From V1-33 sp039795165 (GTDB lineage: Bacteria; Verrucomicrobiota; Verrucomicrobiia; Verrucomicrobiales; V1-33), in the NCBI GenBank assembly GCA_039795165.1, contig JBDKER010000023.1:1-64000 (forward strand): a stretch of 64,000 nucleotides of DNA. The letters are read 5' to 3'. Position numbers and translations under genes: made by a program. A model generated the notes under the pieces. That model worked only from the letters and a program-made list of their open reading frames with translations. It was not told where the DNA came from and did not search any database. Of this stretch, positions 7,420 to 18,000 are shown piece by piece. Position 1 is the first letter of the stretch; every line of letters starts with the position of its first letter.

Positions 7420-9460
7420 AGAAGGCGTAGCCGAAGGTGGCGTGGAAGGCGCCGGAGGGTTCGCCGTCGCGGCGGTCGGGATTGAGGCCGTAGTCGAGCC
7501 GGAGGGGGCCGACCGGGAGGGCGTAGCGGAGGCCTAGGCCGATGGCGTAGCGGACGTCGTCCGGGAAGCCCGGGAATGGGTTGGTGGACTGGCTGAGGCT
7601 GCCGGCATCGGCGAAGAGGGCGGCTTCGAGATTCGGGAGGAATTCCCATGAGATTTCGGCATTGGCGGCCTGCATGAGCGAACCACCGAGTGGGGTTCCG
7701 CCCTTTGACTGTGGTCCGAGAGCGCGTTCGCCGAAGCTGCGCACGGTGCTGGCGCCGCCATTGAACATGCGCTGGTCGAGGGGGAGCCTGCGGATGCCGT
7801 CCGGGACCGAGACGGCTCCGGCCTGCCAGTTGGCGGCCACGCGCAGTTTGTCATTGATGGGTTGGTACCATGAGAAGCGGACGCGGCCACGCACGAAAGG
7901 GACGGCGGCATTGCCTGCTTCCAGTTCGGCGCTGGTGAACCAGCCCTTGTGCGGCACCAGCGGGCTGTCGCGGAAGTCGAGACTGACGAGGGCTCCGCCG
8001 CTGGCCGTCTGATACTGGGAAGGCCCGAGTTCTTCTTCCGTGAGGCCACCGCCCCCTGCGCTGTCAGCTGAGACGCTTCCGAAAAAGCTGACGGCGAGAC
8101 GGCGGCCGTACTGCCGGGAGACAGCGGCGCGGAGGCGGATGGAATCGTGCGTATAGTTCCATGCGGTGGCGTGCAGGGCGGCGAGTTCCGTGTCGAGCGA
8201 CCATGCTGAGGCGAAGAGGGCGGGATGGATCCAGCGCAGGCTTCCTTCCGGGCCACCGGCTTCCCAGCCGGCGCGCAGCCGCATGGTATCGCCGGTATCC
8301 AGTACATTCACGTGCCGCCATTCCAGTCCGAGAATGGGGCCGCGAAGGGTTTCGTAGCCACCGTAGAGGGCCAGCGTCCGGCGCGGCGATTCCGTTCCGG
8401 AGATTCTCAGAGCGAGGCCGATGGCGTCGCCCGGGATTCTCTGAGGTTCGACGTCCATGGTCGCAAGCAGGCCGGCATCCATGACTCTGCGCTGCATGAG
8501 TTCGAGATCGCTGAGCGACCAGACCTGGCCTTCCGCCGGGCGGAATCCGGCATGGATGATGCGCTGAGCGCCGCGCGAGAATTCCTCGCCTACGTCCAGA
8601 CGGCGGATCCGGAACACGCCCCCGGGTTCGATGCGGTAGATGACGTCAACCTTGCTGCCTGCGGCGTCCGGCTGCAGCGAGGTCTCCACGGTCGCACCGA
8701 AATGGCCAGCCGACTGCAGGGAGGAGAGCAGGCTGGTCCGGAAGGCCTCGGCCTTCACTTCGCTGAATGGCTGGGCGGTGAGTTTCCGGGCATCGGCCTG
8801 CAGGGCGGCGCTGCTGCCGGGAAATTCGCCCGTGAGCGAGACGGATCCGAAGACCGTCCGGGTGCCTTCCTTCACTGCGAGAACGATTTCGGTGGGTTCG
8901 CCGGGTCTACGGACAAACTCGGGTTCGTTCACGGTGGCACCGAGGAATCCCTTCGCCTGGATGAGCCGCTGGACGAGCGCGGCTCCGGCGCGGATTTCGC
9001 TTTCGACGAGGGGAGCATCGCGACCGAGGCGACCGTAGCGTTCTCTGGTTGGGCGGAGGAGCATGGCGCGCATTTCCTCCTCGGTGGCTGCTTCCGTGCC
9101 GCGGAAGATGGTGCGTCCGATGCGTTCGCGTTCTCCGGGAGTCACCTGCAGCACGGCCGTGGAATTCTCCAGAGACCATGTGACTTCGGCGGCGGCATAG
9201 CCGAGGGCCAGCAGTTCCTTCCGGACGAAGAAGGCGAGGTCATCGGCGAGCGGTGGGGTGGCCACGGTATCGCTCACGAGAGTCAGCTGCAGATCGACGA
9301 CCGAGCGCAGTTCGCGCCAGACCGAGGTGACCTCGCCATCCACGCGGACGGTTAGTCCGTGGCGGGTGACGAGGCGTGAAGATTCTGCGGGGCTCTCGGC
9401 TCCGGAGTTGCAGCAGGTCCACGCCAGCAGGAGTGGGAAGAGGAAAAACCGGGCCATCAT
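7418..9460 (-). CDS. tamA: TamA-like BamA/Omp85-family outer membrane protein
   Basis: The product is 680 residues, exported by an N-terminal signal peptide (MMARFFLFPLLLAWTCC). It has POTRA-like repeats to about residue 330 and a C-terminal 16-strand barrel from about residue 365, ending in ATFGYAF. A terminal aromatic residue is typical of BAM-inserted barrels. TamA proteins act with TamB in autotransporter assembly and outer-membrane lipid transport. The call is supported by its partner: tamB lies directly upstream and overlaps it by 4 bp (9457-9460). Two consecutive ATG codons (9460 and 9457) make the exact start uncertain by one residue. Length is slightly above E. coli TamA (577). Confidence 0.88.
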   Translation of the reverse strand: MMARFFLFPLLLAWTCCNSGAESPAESSRLVTRHGLTVRVDGEVTSVWRELRSVVDLQLTLVSDTVATPPLADDLAFFVRKELLALGYAAAEVTWSLENSTAVLQVTPGERERIGRTIFRGTEAATEEEMRAMLLRPTRERYGRLGRDAPLVESEIRAGAALVQRLIQAKGFLGATVNEPEFVRRPGEPTEIVLAVKEGTRTVFGSVSLTGEFPGSSAALQADARKLTAQPFSEVKAEAFRTSLLSSLQSAGHFGATVETSLQPDAAGSKVDVIYRIEPGGVFRIRRLDVGEEFSRGAQRIIHAGFRPAEGQVWSLSDLELMQRRVMDAGLLATMDVEPQRIPGDAIGLALRISGTESPRRTLALYGGYETLRGPILGLEWRHVNVLDTGDTMRLRAGWEAGGPEGSLRWIHPALFASAWSLDTELAALHATAWNYTHDSIRLRAAVSRQYGRRLAVSFFGSVSADSAGGGGLTEEELGPSQYQTASGGALVSLDFRDSPLVPHKGWFTSAELEAGNAAVPFVRGRVRFSWYQPINDKLRVAANWQAGAVSVPDGIRRLPLDQRMFNGGASTVRSFGERALGPQSKGGTPLGGSLMQAANAEISWEFLPNLEAALFADAGSLSQSTNPFPGFPDDVRYAIGLGLRYALPVGPLRLDYGLNPDRRDGEPSGAFHATFGYAF

Positions 9461-12400
9461 CGGAAGCGGATGAGGTAGTAGAGCAATCCCCGGAAGGATC
9501 CGCTCTGATTGACGGTGCCGATGGCCTCGAGGTTCTTGCCGACTTCGTAGACTGCCGAAATACTGCGGCTGCCGCCGGCATTATTGAGTGGCGAGAAGCT
9601 GAAGCTGAGCCTTGGGGCGCGGTCGCTTTCGCGCGGGGCCATGCCCTTCCGGAACATCTTGCGGTACATCTGACTGATGACGAGGAAGGCAGCGCGGTTG
9701 GCGGCCTCGCCTTGTCCGCCCTGAATGCCCTCGCTGGTGCTACCGGTGGCGAGGAGGGTCGCGATTTCGCCCTCCGAGAGTGGCGGACTGCTGCTGAAGC
9801 GGACCTTTGGATTGAGGGCTTCGCCGTATCCCTGGACCTGCACCTGGTAGCCATTCACGAAGGAATCCCCAATCACATCGAGGGTGGGATTGAAGGGCTT
9901 ATCGGCAGTGAAGAGGAGGTCGCCGCGCGAAACGGCGAGACGGCTGAAGGGGAGGCGCACTCTGGCATCCTGCAGGGAAACCTTGCCCACGAGAACCGGA
10001 CGCGCTCCCGTGCCGCTGAGTTTGAGCTGGCTCACGACGCCTCCATTGAGGACGTTGCCGAGGAGTCGGATGGGATCACGCGTGACGATATCCACGGCGA
10101 GGTTCCATTGATCGAACGGTGGCGGGAGAGCGGGAGGGTCTTTCTTGCCCATGGTCACGGCCGGAGGGGCCGGCGGCAACTGGTCAGGCAGCGACAGCGG
10201 AAGGAATTCAATTTCCTTGAAGACGCGGCCCCTCACGAGTTCGATCTTCCCGGTGACATCGGCTTTCCTGAGAGTTCCGGCACAGCGGACATCGGCATCG
10301 GCGCGCAGGGAAATGGAATCGTCACGGAGCACGAGGGCTTCTTTGGCGCGCAGCTGCACATTGATGCCCGGGTTCGCCGGGTCCTGCCAGTCGAAATTGC
10401 CCTGAGCGCCCACCGTACCGCCAGCGAGCATGGCTCCGGCTTCCTCGATGATGACCCTTGTGCCGGAGAAGCGCAGCCGGAGCTTCACGTCGCGCGCATC
10501 GGGAACATCCGCCTTCGTGAAGGCGACCGAGGGAGCCATGGCATGGAATTCCCCGGTGACTTCCGGTCGCTCGACGGTTCCGCCCACCTTGGCGCGCAGG
10601 CCGGCCTTGCCTTCGATCTTCGTGAGCGCCGGGACCAGCGGGCGCAGGGCCGCGAGGCTGGAATCGGGCAGATTGATCTGAAAATCGAGCGGCAGCCTGC
10701 TGATTCCCGCGGGATCCTGCAGGAGGGCTTCCGGGTCGAGTGGCATTCCACCGGAAACCGTGAGCACCTCAAGGGGAGCCTGGCGCGCTTCGCCCCGCAG
10801 CGAGAGTCGTCCATTGCGCAGATTGGCCTCCACCGTGGCTGCAGCCGGCTTGAGTTGGCGTGCGGCGGCCGGGCAGCTGAGACCAGCAGCGGTCAGGCGG
10901 AAGGAAGCATCGGGAGCGCGCAGGGAACCACGCACGGTGAGGGAGGCATCGGCTTTTCCGACCGCTCCAGATTTCCGTCCGAGGGACGCCATGACGGCCT
11001 TGAAATCGAGGGCCTTCACGGCAAGGGCGACGTTCATGGGCCGGTCCATGGCGACGGGTCCGGCTGGTCCCTTCGTGCTGAAATCGAGAGGCACTTCGAG
11101 ATTGCCCTCCACGGCTGGCAATCCCCGGTAGCGCATCGTCAGCGCCGGGATAGTGAGCCGGTCCGGAGCCACGCGGGCCGGGGCCTTCAGTTCCAGATCT
11201 CCGAATTGGGCCGACAGGATGGGAAAGGCTGCGGATTCGCCCTCGTGCTTCGCCTGCACTTCAGCGGACAGGGCATCCTTCATGCCTTCGAGGGCGAGTC
11301 CATTGACCTTGACCTGTCCTCCGCCCTGCACGCTCCATGGCCGCACGGTTCCCTTGCCCTGCCACTGGAGTGCCGCGGAGCCATCGCGCAGGGGTTTCTG
11401 ACCGAAGGCGGCGAGCCATGCATTGAGTCCCCTAACCTGCTTGAGATCACCGTCCACCATGGCCTGGAAATCATGCGGCTCGCGCAGGCCGCCCCGCCCG
11501 GTGATGGTCAGACGGTTGCGGGCATCGAGGACGACGACCCCGCGTTCGCATTCCACGAGGTTATCGTGCACGCGGGCTTCGAGATCGAGCGACTCCACGC
11601 TGGCTCCCTTCCAGCGGACACTGCGCGCGACGAGGACGCTGTGGGCCTTGCTGGCTGCGAAATCCTGGAGTTTCCAGTCCGCGAGATTTCCAGCCACCGT
11701 TCCGCTTCCGGTCAGGCTGCCGCCGTCGGGGCCCGGCAGGCCGGGGCGGCCCGTGAAGGTGCTCAGCCTAGCGAGGTCGGGGAGCATGGCCTTCCACTGG
11801 AGGCTGACGGGCTGCTGTTCCTTCAGTCCGAGCGTCCCGGTCATTTCCACGGCGTTCCGGTTATCGAAGCTGGCCCGGCATTCCGTGAGCTTCAGTTCTT
11901 CTCCTTCGGTGGTGGCCTTGGCGCGCAGTGATGCCACGGGCAAACCGGCTGCCACGAGGCGGTTTCCTTCCAGATCGAGGCTGGCCCCGGCCAAGCATCC
12001 ACCGTCGACCCGGAAATCGCCCTGCCCCTTGAGCTGACCACGGAACGGAATGCGCTCCGCCATTTCCGGAGCAAACCATCCTGCGGCTTCAGGAAACTCG
12101 AAGTTCACCGCACCATCGACAGCGGCGTCGCGGAAGCCTGCAGGGGATTCCGGGAGAGAACCCGAGGCCGTCGCCCGCAAACGATTCGTCCCCGTTGCCA
12201 GTTCGCTGATTTCCGCCTGCCACTTGCCTGCCGAAGCCGCAGCGGTGGCTCCGACGCGCTCGATCACGACCCCTTCATACTGCACCGGACCACCCTGCAG
12301 TTGCCAGTTGCCTTCCAGTCCGTTGAGAGGACCACCGAGGCCGCTGAGCGAACCTTCGAGTCGGTCGACCTGCCATGTGACGGGCCATTCCTGCGGCAGC

Positions 12401-13272
12401 CATGCGGCCAGCGACGATTCCCGCAAGCCGGTGGCGGAGACAGTGGCCGAAAGAGGCGAACCATTGACTGGACCGGCCTTGACGCTTGCCTCGAGGCGAC
12501 CCGATCCTTCCAGTTCGGCGCGCACGGCAGCCTCCCATGCGCCGCCGCCGGGTGGGTGCAGCGATGCCACCACGTCGGCCGTGGCGATTCCCGGGATGCC
12601 CTTGAGCGATTCAATTGCGACCGCGTGGTCCGAGGCACGGGTCTGGCCCTTGAGGTTGCGGAGATCAGGCAGTTTGCCTCCGGGAAGCCTCAATTCGCCG
12701 AGCGCAAAGTTTCCGACCGCATCGGGCCGCAGTTCGAGGTCCAATCCCTGTACGATCACGTCGCCATCCGGAAGCCGGACCGTGGCGCTGACCCGCTCGA
12801 GGACGACCAGCGGCAGCTTGATCTGCGGAAGCGGACCGCGTTTTCCGGGCTCTTTCTTCGCCGCTTCCGGTGCGGGTTTCCGCAGGTCCAGTTCCACCTC
12901 GGCATCGGCCAGACGGAGAGCACTCACTGCCGATCCCGGTCCTTCCCGGATGGCCCGCCACACGCTGTATTCAGCCGAGGCATGGGAAGCCGTCAGCTTC
13001 CGCAGAGGGCCAGCGGCACCACCATCCGCCCGGACGCCCCGCAACCGAAGATCGCCCAGCACGGAGCCATCGACTTCCCACTGGAGGCCGATGCCCTGGC
13101 TCGATGCCGCTTTGCGCCCGGCGTAATCCACGAGCCAGCGCAGCAGGGGCCGATGCACCGCTGCCAGCAGCAGCGCCAGCACCAGCATCATCAGCAGGAA
13201 CCACCGCAGCCACGCCCGACGCCGGGGCTTCGGCGGCGGACCGGATTCCTGCTTCGGCAATTCAGCATTCAC
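9457..13272 (-). CDS. tamB: TamB-like translocation and assembly module protein (DUF490)
   Basis: The product is 1271 residues, close to E. coli TamB (1259). A basic N-terminus and one transmembrane anchor (WFLLMMLVLALLLAAVHRP, residues ~25-45) precede a long repetitive beta structure of AsmA/DUF490 type, with the conserved C-terminal domain over roughly residues 900-1271. It ends in LLYYLIRFR, like other TamB tails. It is thought to form a groove that spans the periplasm from the inner membrane to TamA. The start codon is GTG at 13272, 28 bp below the stop of the small membrane protein gene. Its last codons overlap the tamA start, so the two are translationally coupled. Confidence 0.9.
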   Translation of the reverse strand: MNAELPKQESGPPPKPRRRAWLRWFLLMMLVLALLLAAVHRPLLRWLVDYAGRKAASSQGIGLQWEVDGSVLGDLRLRGVRADGGAAGPLRKLTASHASAEYSVWRAIREGPGSAVSALRLADAEVELDLRKPAPEAAKKEPGKRGPLPQIKLPLVVLERVSATVRLPDGDVIVQGLDLELRPDAVGNFALGELRLPGGKLPDLRNLKGQTRASDHAVAIESLKGIPGIATADVVASLHPPGGGAWEAAVRAELEGSGRLEASVKAGPVNGSPLSATVSATGLRESSLAAWLPQEWPVTWQVDRLEGSLSGLGGPLNGLEGNWQLQGGPVQYEGVVIERVGATAAASAGKWQAEISELATGTNRLRATASGSLPESPAGFRDAAVDGAVNFEFPEAAGWFAPEMAERIPFRGQLKGQGDFRVDGGCLAGASLDLEGNRLVAAGLPVASLRAKATTEGEELKLTECRASFDNRNAVEMTGTLGLKEQQPVSLQWKAMLPDLARLSTFTGRPGLPGPDGGSLTGSGTVAGNLADWKLQDFAASKAHSVLVARSVRWKGASVESLDLEARVHDNLVECERGVVVLDARNRLTITGRGGLREPHDFQAMVDGDLKQVRGLNAWLAAFGQKPLRDGSAALQWQGKGTVRPWSVQGGGQVKVNGLALEGMKDALSAEVQAKHEGESAAFPILSAQFGDLELKAPARVAPDRLTIPALTMRYRGLPAVEGNLEVPLDFSTKGPAGPVAMDRPMNVALAVKALDFKAVMASLGRKSGAVGKADASLTVRGSLRAPDASFRLTAAGLSCPAAARQLKPAAATVEANLRNGRLSLRGEARQAPLEVLTVSGGMPLDPEALLQDPAGISRLPLDFQINLPDSSLAALRPLVPALTKIEGKAGLRAKVGGTVERPEVTGEFHAMAPSVAFTKADVPDARDVKLRLRFSGTRVIIEEAGAMLAGGTVGAQGNFDWQDPANPGINVQLRAKEALVLRDDSISLRADADVRCAGTLRKADVTGKIELVRGRVFKEIEFLPLSLPDQLPPAPPAVTMGKKDPPALPPPFDQWNLAVDIVTRDPIRLLGNVLNGGVVSQLKLSGTGARPVLVGKVSLQDARVRLPFSRLAVSRGDLLFTADKPFNPTLDVIGDSFVNGYQVQVQGYGEALNPKVRFSSSPPLSEGEIATLLATGSTSEGIQGGQGEAANRAAFLVISQMYRKMFRKGMAPRESDRAPRLSFSFSPLNNAGGSRSISAVYEVGKNLEAIGTVNQSGSFRGLLYYLIRFR

Positions 13273-13300
13273 AGCGCGTCAGCGGATAACGTTCGATCTC

Positions 13301-13807
13301 TCATGACCGGCCACTGCCCGCCCGCGGCACGACTTCGGAATGATGTATGCGGGCCTCGCGGTCCGCGAGGTGCAGCCCCACCACGGCGGCAAACAGTCCA
13401 CCAAGCACCAGCAGCCACCGCAGCAGCTGCCCGATCCTTCCACTGCCTCCGAGGAACAATGCCACCAACGCCAGCGAAGCGAGCGCATGAAACACCCATT
13501 GGTGCTGCTGCACCCGCTGCACCTGATCTTTCCACATCCCCACTTCCATGACACTCCGCGGCACCGCCGACGGTCTCCACACCACCACCGGAATCACCGC
13601 CAGCCCACCCAGCACCAGGAGCAGCATGCCCACCCGCTGCATCACCGGAGAACGCCCCGGCCAGCAGCCCGCCGCCAGCACCATGACACCCGTGAGCGGT
13701 CCCCAGAACAGGAGCGGCCCGCAGAGCACATGGAGAAAATCCACGTTCCCCAGCTGCCCGGCCGCCGCCCTGATTTCATCAAGCGTCACCATGGCTGCCG
13801 CAGTCAT
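13301..13807 (-). CDS. Small multi-pass membrane protein of unknown function
   Basis: The product is 168 residues and no family was recognised. It has four probable transmembrane helices: around residues 25-47 (LLFWGPLTGVMVLAAG), 57-75 (GMLLLVLGGLAVIPVVVW), 105-123 and 130-147. A soluble amphipathic N-terminus and a basic, disordered C-terminus flank them. The paired-helix layout with a histidine between helices recalls DUF2231-type proteins, but that is a guess. Its ATG overlaps the ruvB stop by 4 bp (13804-13807) and tamB follows 28 bp later, so all four genes are probably co-transcribed. Confidence 0.7.
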   Translation of the reverse strand: MTAAAMVTLDEIRAAAGQLGNVDFLHVLCGPLLFWGPLTGVMVLAAGCWPGRSPVMQRVGMLLLVLGGLAVIPVVVWRPSAVPRSVMEVGMWKDQVQRVQQHQWVFHALASLALVALFLGGSGRIGQLLRWLLVLGGLFAAVVGLHLADREARIHHSEVVPRAGSGRS

Positions 13808-14838
13808 GAAAACAGATCGGGATGTTCCGCCCGCGGCGGCACCGGTGCCCCCACCTTCCGGTAGGCAGCCGGCATCGCCACCCTCCCCCGCGGCGTCCGC
13901 TTCACGAATCCCTTCATGATCAGATACGGCTCATTCACCTCCTCAAGGGTCGTCGCATCTTCGCCGACAGCCACGGCCACACTGCTCAATCCCACCGGAC
14001 CTCCATCAAAACGGTAGACCATGGCCTCCAGAATCCGCTTATCCATTTCATCAAGACCATCCGCGTCAATGTCCATGAGCCGCAGCGCCGCATCAGCCAC
14101 TTCCGCCGTGACCACATTCCCTGCCCTCACCTGCGCATAGTCCCGCACATAGCGCAGCAGCATGTTGGCCACCCGCGGCGTGCCGCGCGCCCGCGCCGCG
14201 ATTTCCTCAGCCCCGCCGGATTCCACTTCGATGCCCAGAAGCCCAGCCGACCTCCGGATGATTCCAGCCAGCTGCCCGACACTGTAGTAATCCAGCCGGT
14301 TGATCATGCCGAAGCGGCTGCGCAATGGAGCCGTCAGCATCCCGCTGCGCGTCGTTGCACCGACCATCGTAAACCTCGGCAGCGGCAGCTGAATGCTCCG
14401 CGCGCTGGGACCCTGATCAATGATGATGTCGAGCTTGTAGTCCTCCATCGCAGGATACAGGTATTCCTCGAGCTTCGGATGCAGCCGGTGAATCTCATCA
14501 ATGAAGAGAACATCACCGCGGCCCAGCTTTGTCAGGATCGCCGCAAGGTCGCCCGCCTTCTCAATCTGCGGTCCATTGCAGGTATGAATCTGCGACCCCA
14601 CCGTGGCTGCAATGATGTGCGCCAGACTCGTTTTGCCAAGCCCCGGCGGACCGCACAGCAGGACATGATCCAGCACATCGCCACGCTGCCGCGCCGCCTC
14701 CACCCGCATCATGAGCAACTCCACAACCTTCTCCTGACCAGTGAATTCCTCAAACCCCGGCGGACGCAGCGACACATCAAACGCCGACTTCGGCGCCGTG
14801 GTCGCTTCCTCGTAAAAATGATCGCCTCGCTCTGACAC
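13804..14838 (-). CDS. ruvB: Holliday junction branch-migration ATPase RuvB
   Basis: The product is 344 residues, the standard length. RuvB is the hexameric AAA+ motor that drives Holliday junction branch migration with RuvA, before cleavage by RuvC. Walker A (CGPPGLGKTS, residues ~62-71), Walker B (LFIDEIHRL, near 115), the beta-hairpin region and the C-terminal winged helix (FVKRTPRGRVAMPAAYRK) are all clear. The start is GTG at 14838, giving the usual acidic N-terminus. No ruvA or ruvC lies in the window. It is the first gene of a minus-strand run with the membrane protein, tamB and tamA, and faces the giant secreted protein gene across a 205-bp divergent intergenic region. Confidence 0.97.
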   Translation of the reverse strand: MSERGDHFYEEATTAPKSAFDVSLRPPGFEEFTGQEKVVELLMMRVEAARQRGDVLDHVLLCGPPGLGKTSLAHIIAATVGSQIHTCNGPQIEKAGDLAAILTKLGRGDVLFIDEIHRLHPKLEEYLYPAMEDYKLDIIIDQGPSARSIQLPLPRFTMVGATTRSGMLTAPLRSRFGMINRLDYYSVGQLAGIIRRSAGLLGIEVESGGAEEIAARARGTPRVANMLLRYVRDYAQVRAGNVVTAEVADAALRLMDIDADGLDEMDKRILEAMVYRFDGGPVGLSSVAVAVGEDATTLEEVNEPYLIMKGFVKRTPRGRVAMPAAYRKVGAPVPPRAEHPDLFS

Positions 14839-15043
14839 AGCCTGATTCTTAAGATATCCAAAGCATTTGCGCCAGTCTCTTTTCCGGGCTGCGGACGCGC
14901 TGATTTCCTCAAGCGGTCGGACGCGATTTCTTCATGGAATCTTTATGGATCCGCGGACTCGGCGACGTTATTGATGGGAACAGCTCGCCGGTCTCCCCCT
15001 CCCGGTTTTCACCGGCCCGGCATCTCCCCCCGCCATCCCCGCC

Positions 15044-18000
15044 ATGAAATCCGTGACGTCTCTCCGTCTCTGCACTCTTGTCAGCCTGCTCGGTGCCCTT
15101 GCCTCCGCCGATGCCGCCGTCGTCGTCAATCTGGATGCCACTGCGCTCCCGCTGGGATCGCTCCCGGTCTGGGACAATCTGGTGAGCGACGACCCCGGCC
15201 GGGATTTCACGAGGAATGCAGCCGGCACGGCGGCCGTGGTCAATGCCCCGGGAACGACGCCTGTGCGCTCGGTCCTTCTCAATGGCGGGGCGAATTTCTA
15301 TGTGGGGCCGGAAGCGCCGGAGGGAATTGCCGGCAGCGGGCAGCGGTCGGTCGAGGCATGGGTCCTCAATCCTGCCCTCGCCGACGAGGAAACCATCATC
15401 GGATGGGGTCGGCGCGGCGGACCGGACGCCACGAATTTTTCCTTCAATTACGGAGCCAACGCGACCTACGGAGCAGTTGGCCACTGGGGCGGAGCCGACA
15501 TGGGCTGGAATGGCAACCCGACCGCCAATCTCTGGCACCATCTGGTCTATACCTTCGATGGTTCCACGGTCCGGCTCTACGCGGATGGAACGCTGCGCAA
15601 TTCCGCTCCCCGGACGCTCAACACCCACTTCCGCAACCCCGCGAGCGCCCTGCTCAAGTTCGTGGTCGGAGGACAGAACGACGCCAATGGCAACCCGGTC
15701 GTCACCAACTCGGGAATCTACCTCGCAAGGGTCCGCGTGCACGATGCCGTGCTCTCGCCCGGCGAGATCGCAGCCAGTTATTTCTCGGAAGCAGCCAGCT
15801 TCGGCATCACCACCCCACCGCAGGTCGCATCGTTCTCGGCTGCTCCGCCGTCCTTCCTTCCCGCGCAACCGGTCGCGCTCACATGGAACGTCGTGACCCC
15901 GCCCGGCAAGCCGCTCACTTCCCTGACAATATCGAACGGGATCGGGACGGTGACCGGAAACACGGGCAGCGTCACGATTCAGCCGGAAACCACCACCACG
16001 TACACCATCACAGCCGTCAATGCCGACGGCACCGCGACGGCCCAGACGACGGTGGCACCACGGTCGCAGCCGCTCGTGCTCCGCCACCGCTGGTCGTTCA
16101 ACGAACCCGCTGGTCCGGCCACCGCCAACGTTCCCATTCCCGACCGCATCGGCGACGCGGGCACGGCCTTTGTCCGTGGTTCCGGGGCCACCTGGACTGG
16201 TTCCGGGCTCCGGCTTCCCGGTGGGGCTTCTGCCTCGGCTCCCTACGCCGACCTTCCCAACGGAATTCTTTCGAACCGCTCGGGCGACGCCACCTTCGAA
16301 GGCTGGGTCAGCATCAATGGTTCCTCTAACTGGTCGCGCCTCGTCGATTTCGGAAGCTCGCTCGCGAATGGCGGATCGGAACTCATTGCCCCGGGCGGCA
16401 CCGGCAATGGCGATGAATACATCATTCTCTCCGCTCAGATCGGGGGCACCATGACGCAGAACCGCTTCGAATTCCGCGAGGGCGGAGTCAGCGCCACCGC
16501 CGACGTCCCGGTCCCCTACACGGCCGGTTCCGAGTTCCACTTCGCAATCGTCTACGATGCGGACGGAGGCAGCGGCGGGCTCGCCCAGATGCGCTACTTC
16601 CGCAATGGTCAGCTCCTCTCGTCCATCGATACCGGCAAACCACTCGCCAGCATCCGCGACAACAACAACTGGCTCGGTCGCTCGAACTGGACCGCCGACG
16701 CCAACCTCAATGGAACCTTCAACGAATTCCGCGTCTGGGACGGAGCCATGCACCCGGAAGATGTCGCCGCCAGCGTGGCCGCCGGACCGGATCCCGACCA
16801 GATTCCCACTCCCTTCCATATCGACCTCTTCGCTCCGGACCGCTTCACGATCTACGAAGGAGAATCCACTACGCTGCACTGGCGCATCACGGACCCGCTC
16901 AGCAGCACCAGCACGTCCATCGACCAGGGAATCGGTACCGTGGCCACACCCAACGCGGGCAGTGTCACCATTTCGCCCGGCACTACCACCACCTACACCA
17001 TCTCCACCAGCAATGGCGCGTCGGCACGATCCCAGCCAGTCACGGTCACGGTGCTCCCAGCCGCACCAATCACGGATTCGCAGTCGGTCCTCGTTCCCCT
17101 GAACCAACCGCAGGCCATCACTCTGACGGCGCGCGATCCCCGCAACCTTCCGCTCACATGGCAGATCGTGAGCCCGCCGGGCAAGGGGTCTCTCAGCGGC
17201 ACCGCACCAAACCTCGTCTACACGCCCGGCAAGGACTTCGCCGGCAGCGACGAATTCACGGTCCGCACCAGCAATGGATCGCTCGTCTCCAATCTCGCCA
17301 CCGTCCGCCTCTTCATCCGTCCCGACGCTCCCGTCGCCGACAGCCAGGCGATCGAGATTCCCTCCGGCCGCCCGCGCCAGATCCGCCTCACGGCCATGGA
17401 CCCGGACAACGAACCCCTCACATGGTCCATCGTCTCACCACCATCCCATGGCTCGCTCTCGGGAACTCCCCCGCTGGTCACCTACACCCCGTCCCCCGGC
17501 TACGCGGGATCCGATTCCTTCCAGTTTCAGGTGAATGACGCCACGCTGGCATCGAATGCGGCCACCATCAGCCTCACAGTCTGCCCGCCCTCGCCCCCGC
17601 AGAGCATCGCGCTGTCAGCCGACCGCATCCGCACGGACGATACCCCGGGCCGCCTCATCGCCCGCCTTTCGGCTGTCGATCCCGGCTGCCGCGAAACGCA
17701 TTCGTTTTCGCTCGTCGATGGCGACGGCAGCACGGACAACGCGGCGTTCTCCATCATCGGCAACCAATTGATTGCACAGCGCGATTTCGCCAATGCTCTC
17801 GGCCAGCGCCTCTCGGTCCGCATCCGGGTGACCGATGAAACCGGTCTCTCCACCGAACGCATCTTCGCCTTCACGGTCTCTCTTCCCAATCTCCACGTCC
17901 AGATCAACGAGGTCTATTACAATTCACCCAATAACCGGACGCGCGCAGAATTCGTCGAACTCCACAACCCCCTCGGCGATCCCGTCAATCTAAGCGGCTG

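Noticed and set aside
9376..11931. An 851-codon plus-strand open frame opposite tamB and tamA
   Set aside because: It crosses the junction of two convincing minus-strand genes and shows no recognisable motif; it is a composition artefact.
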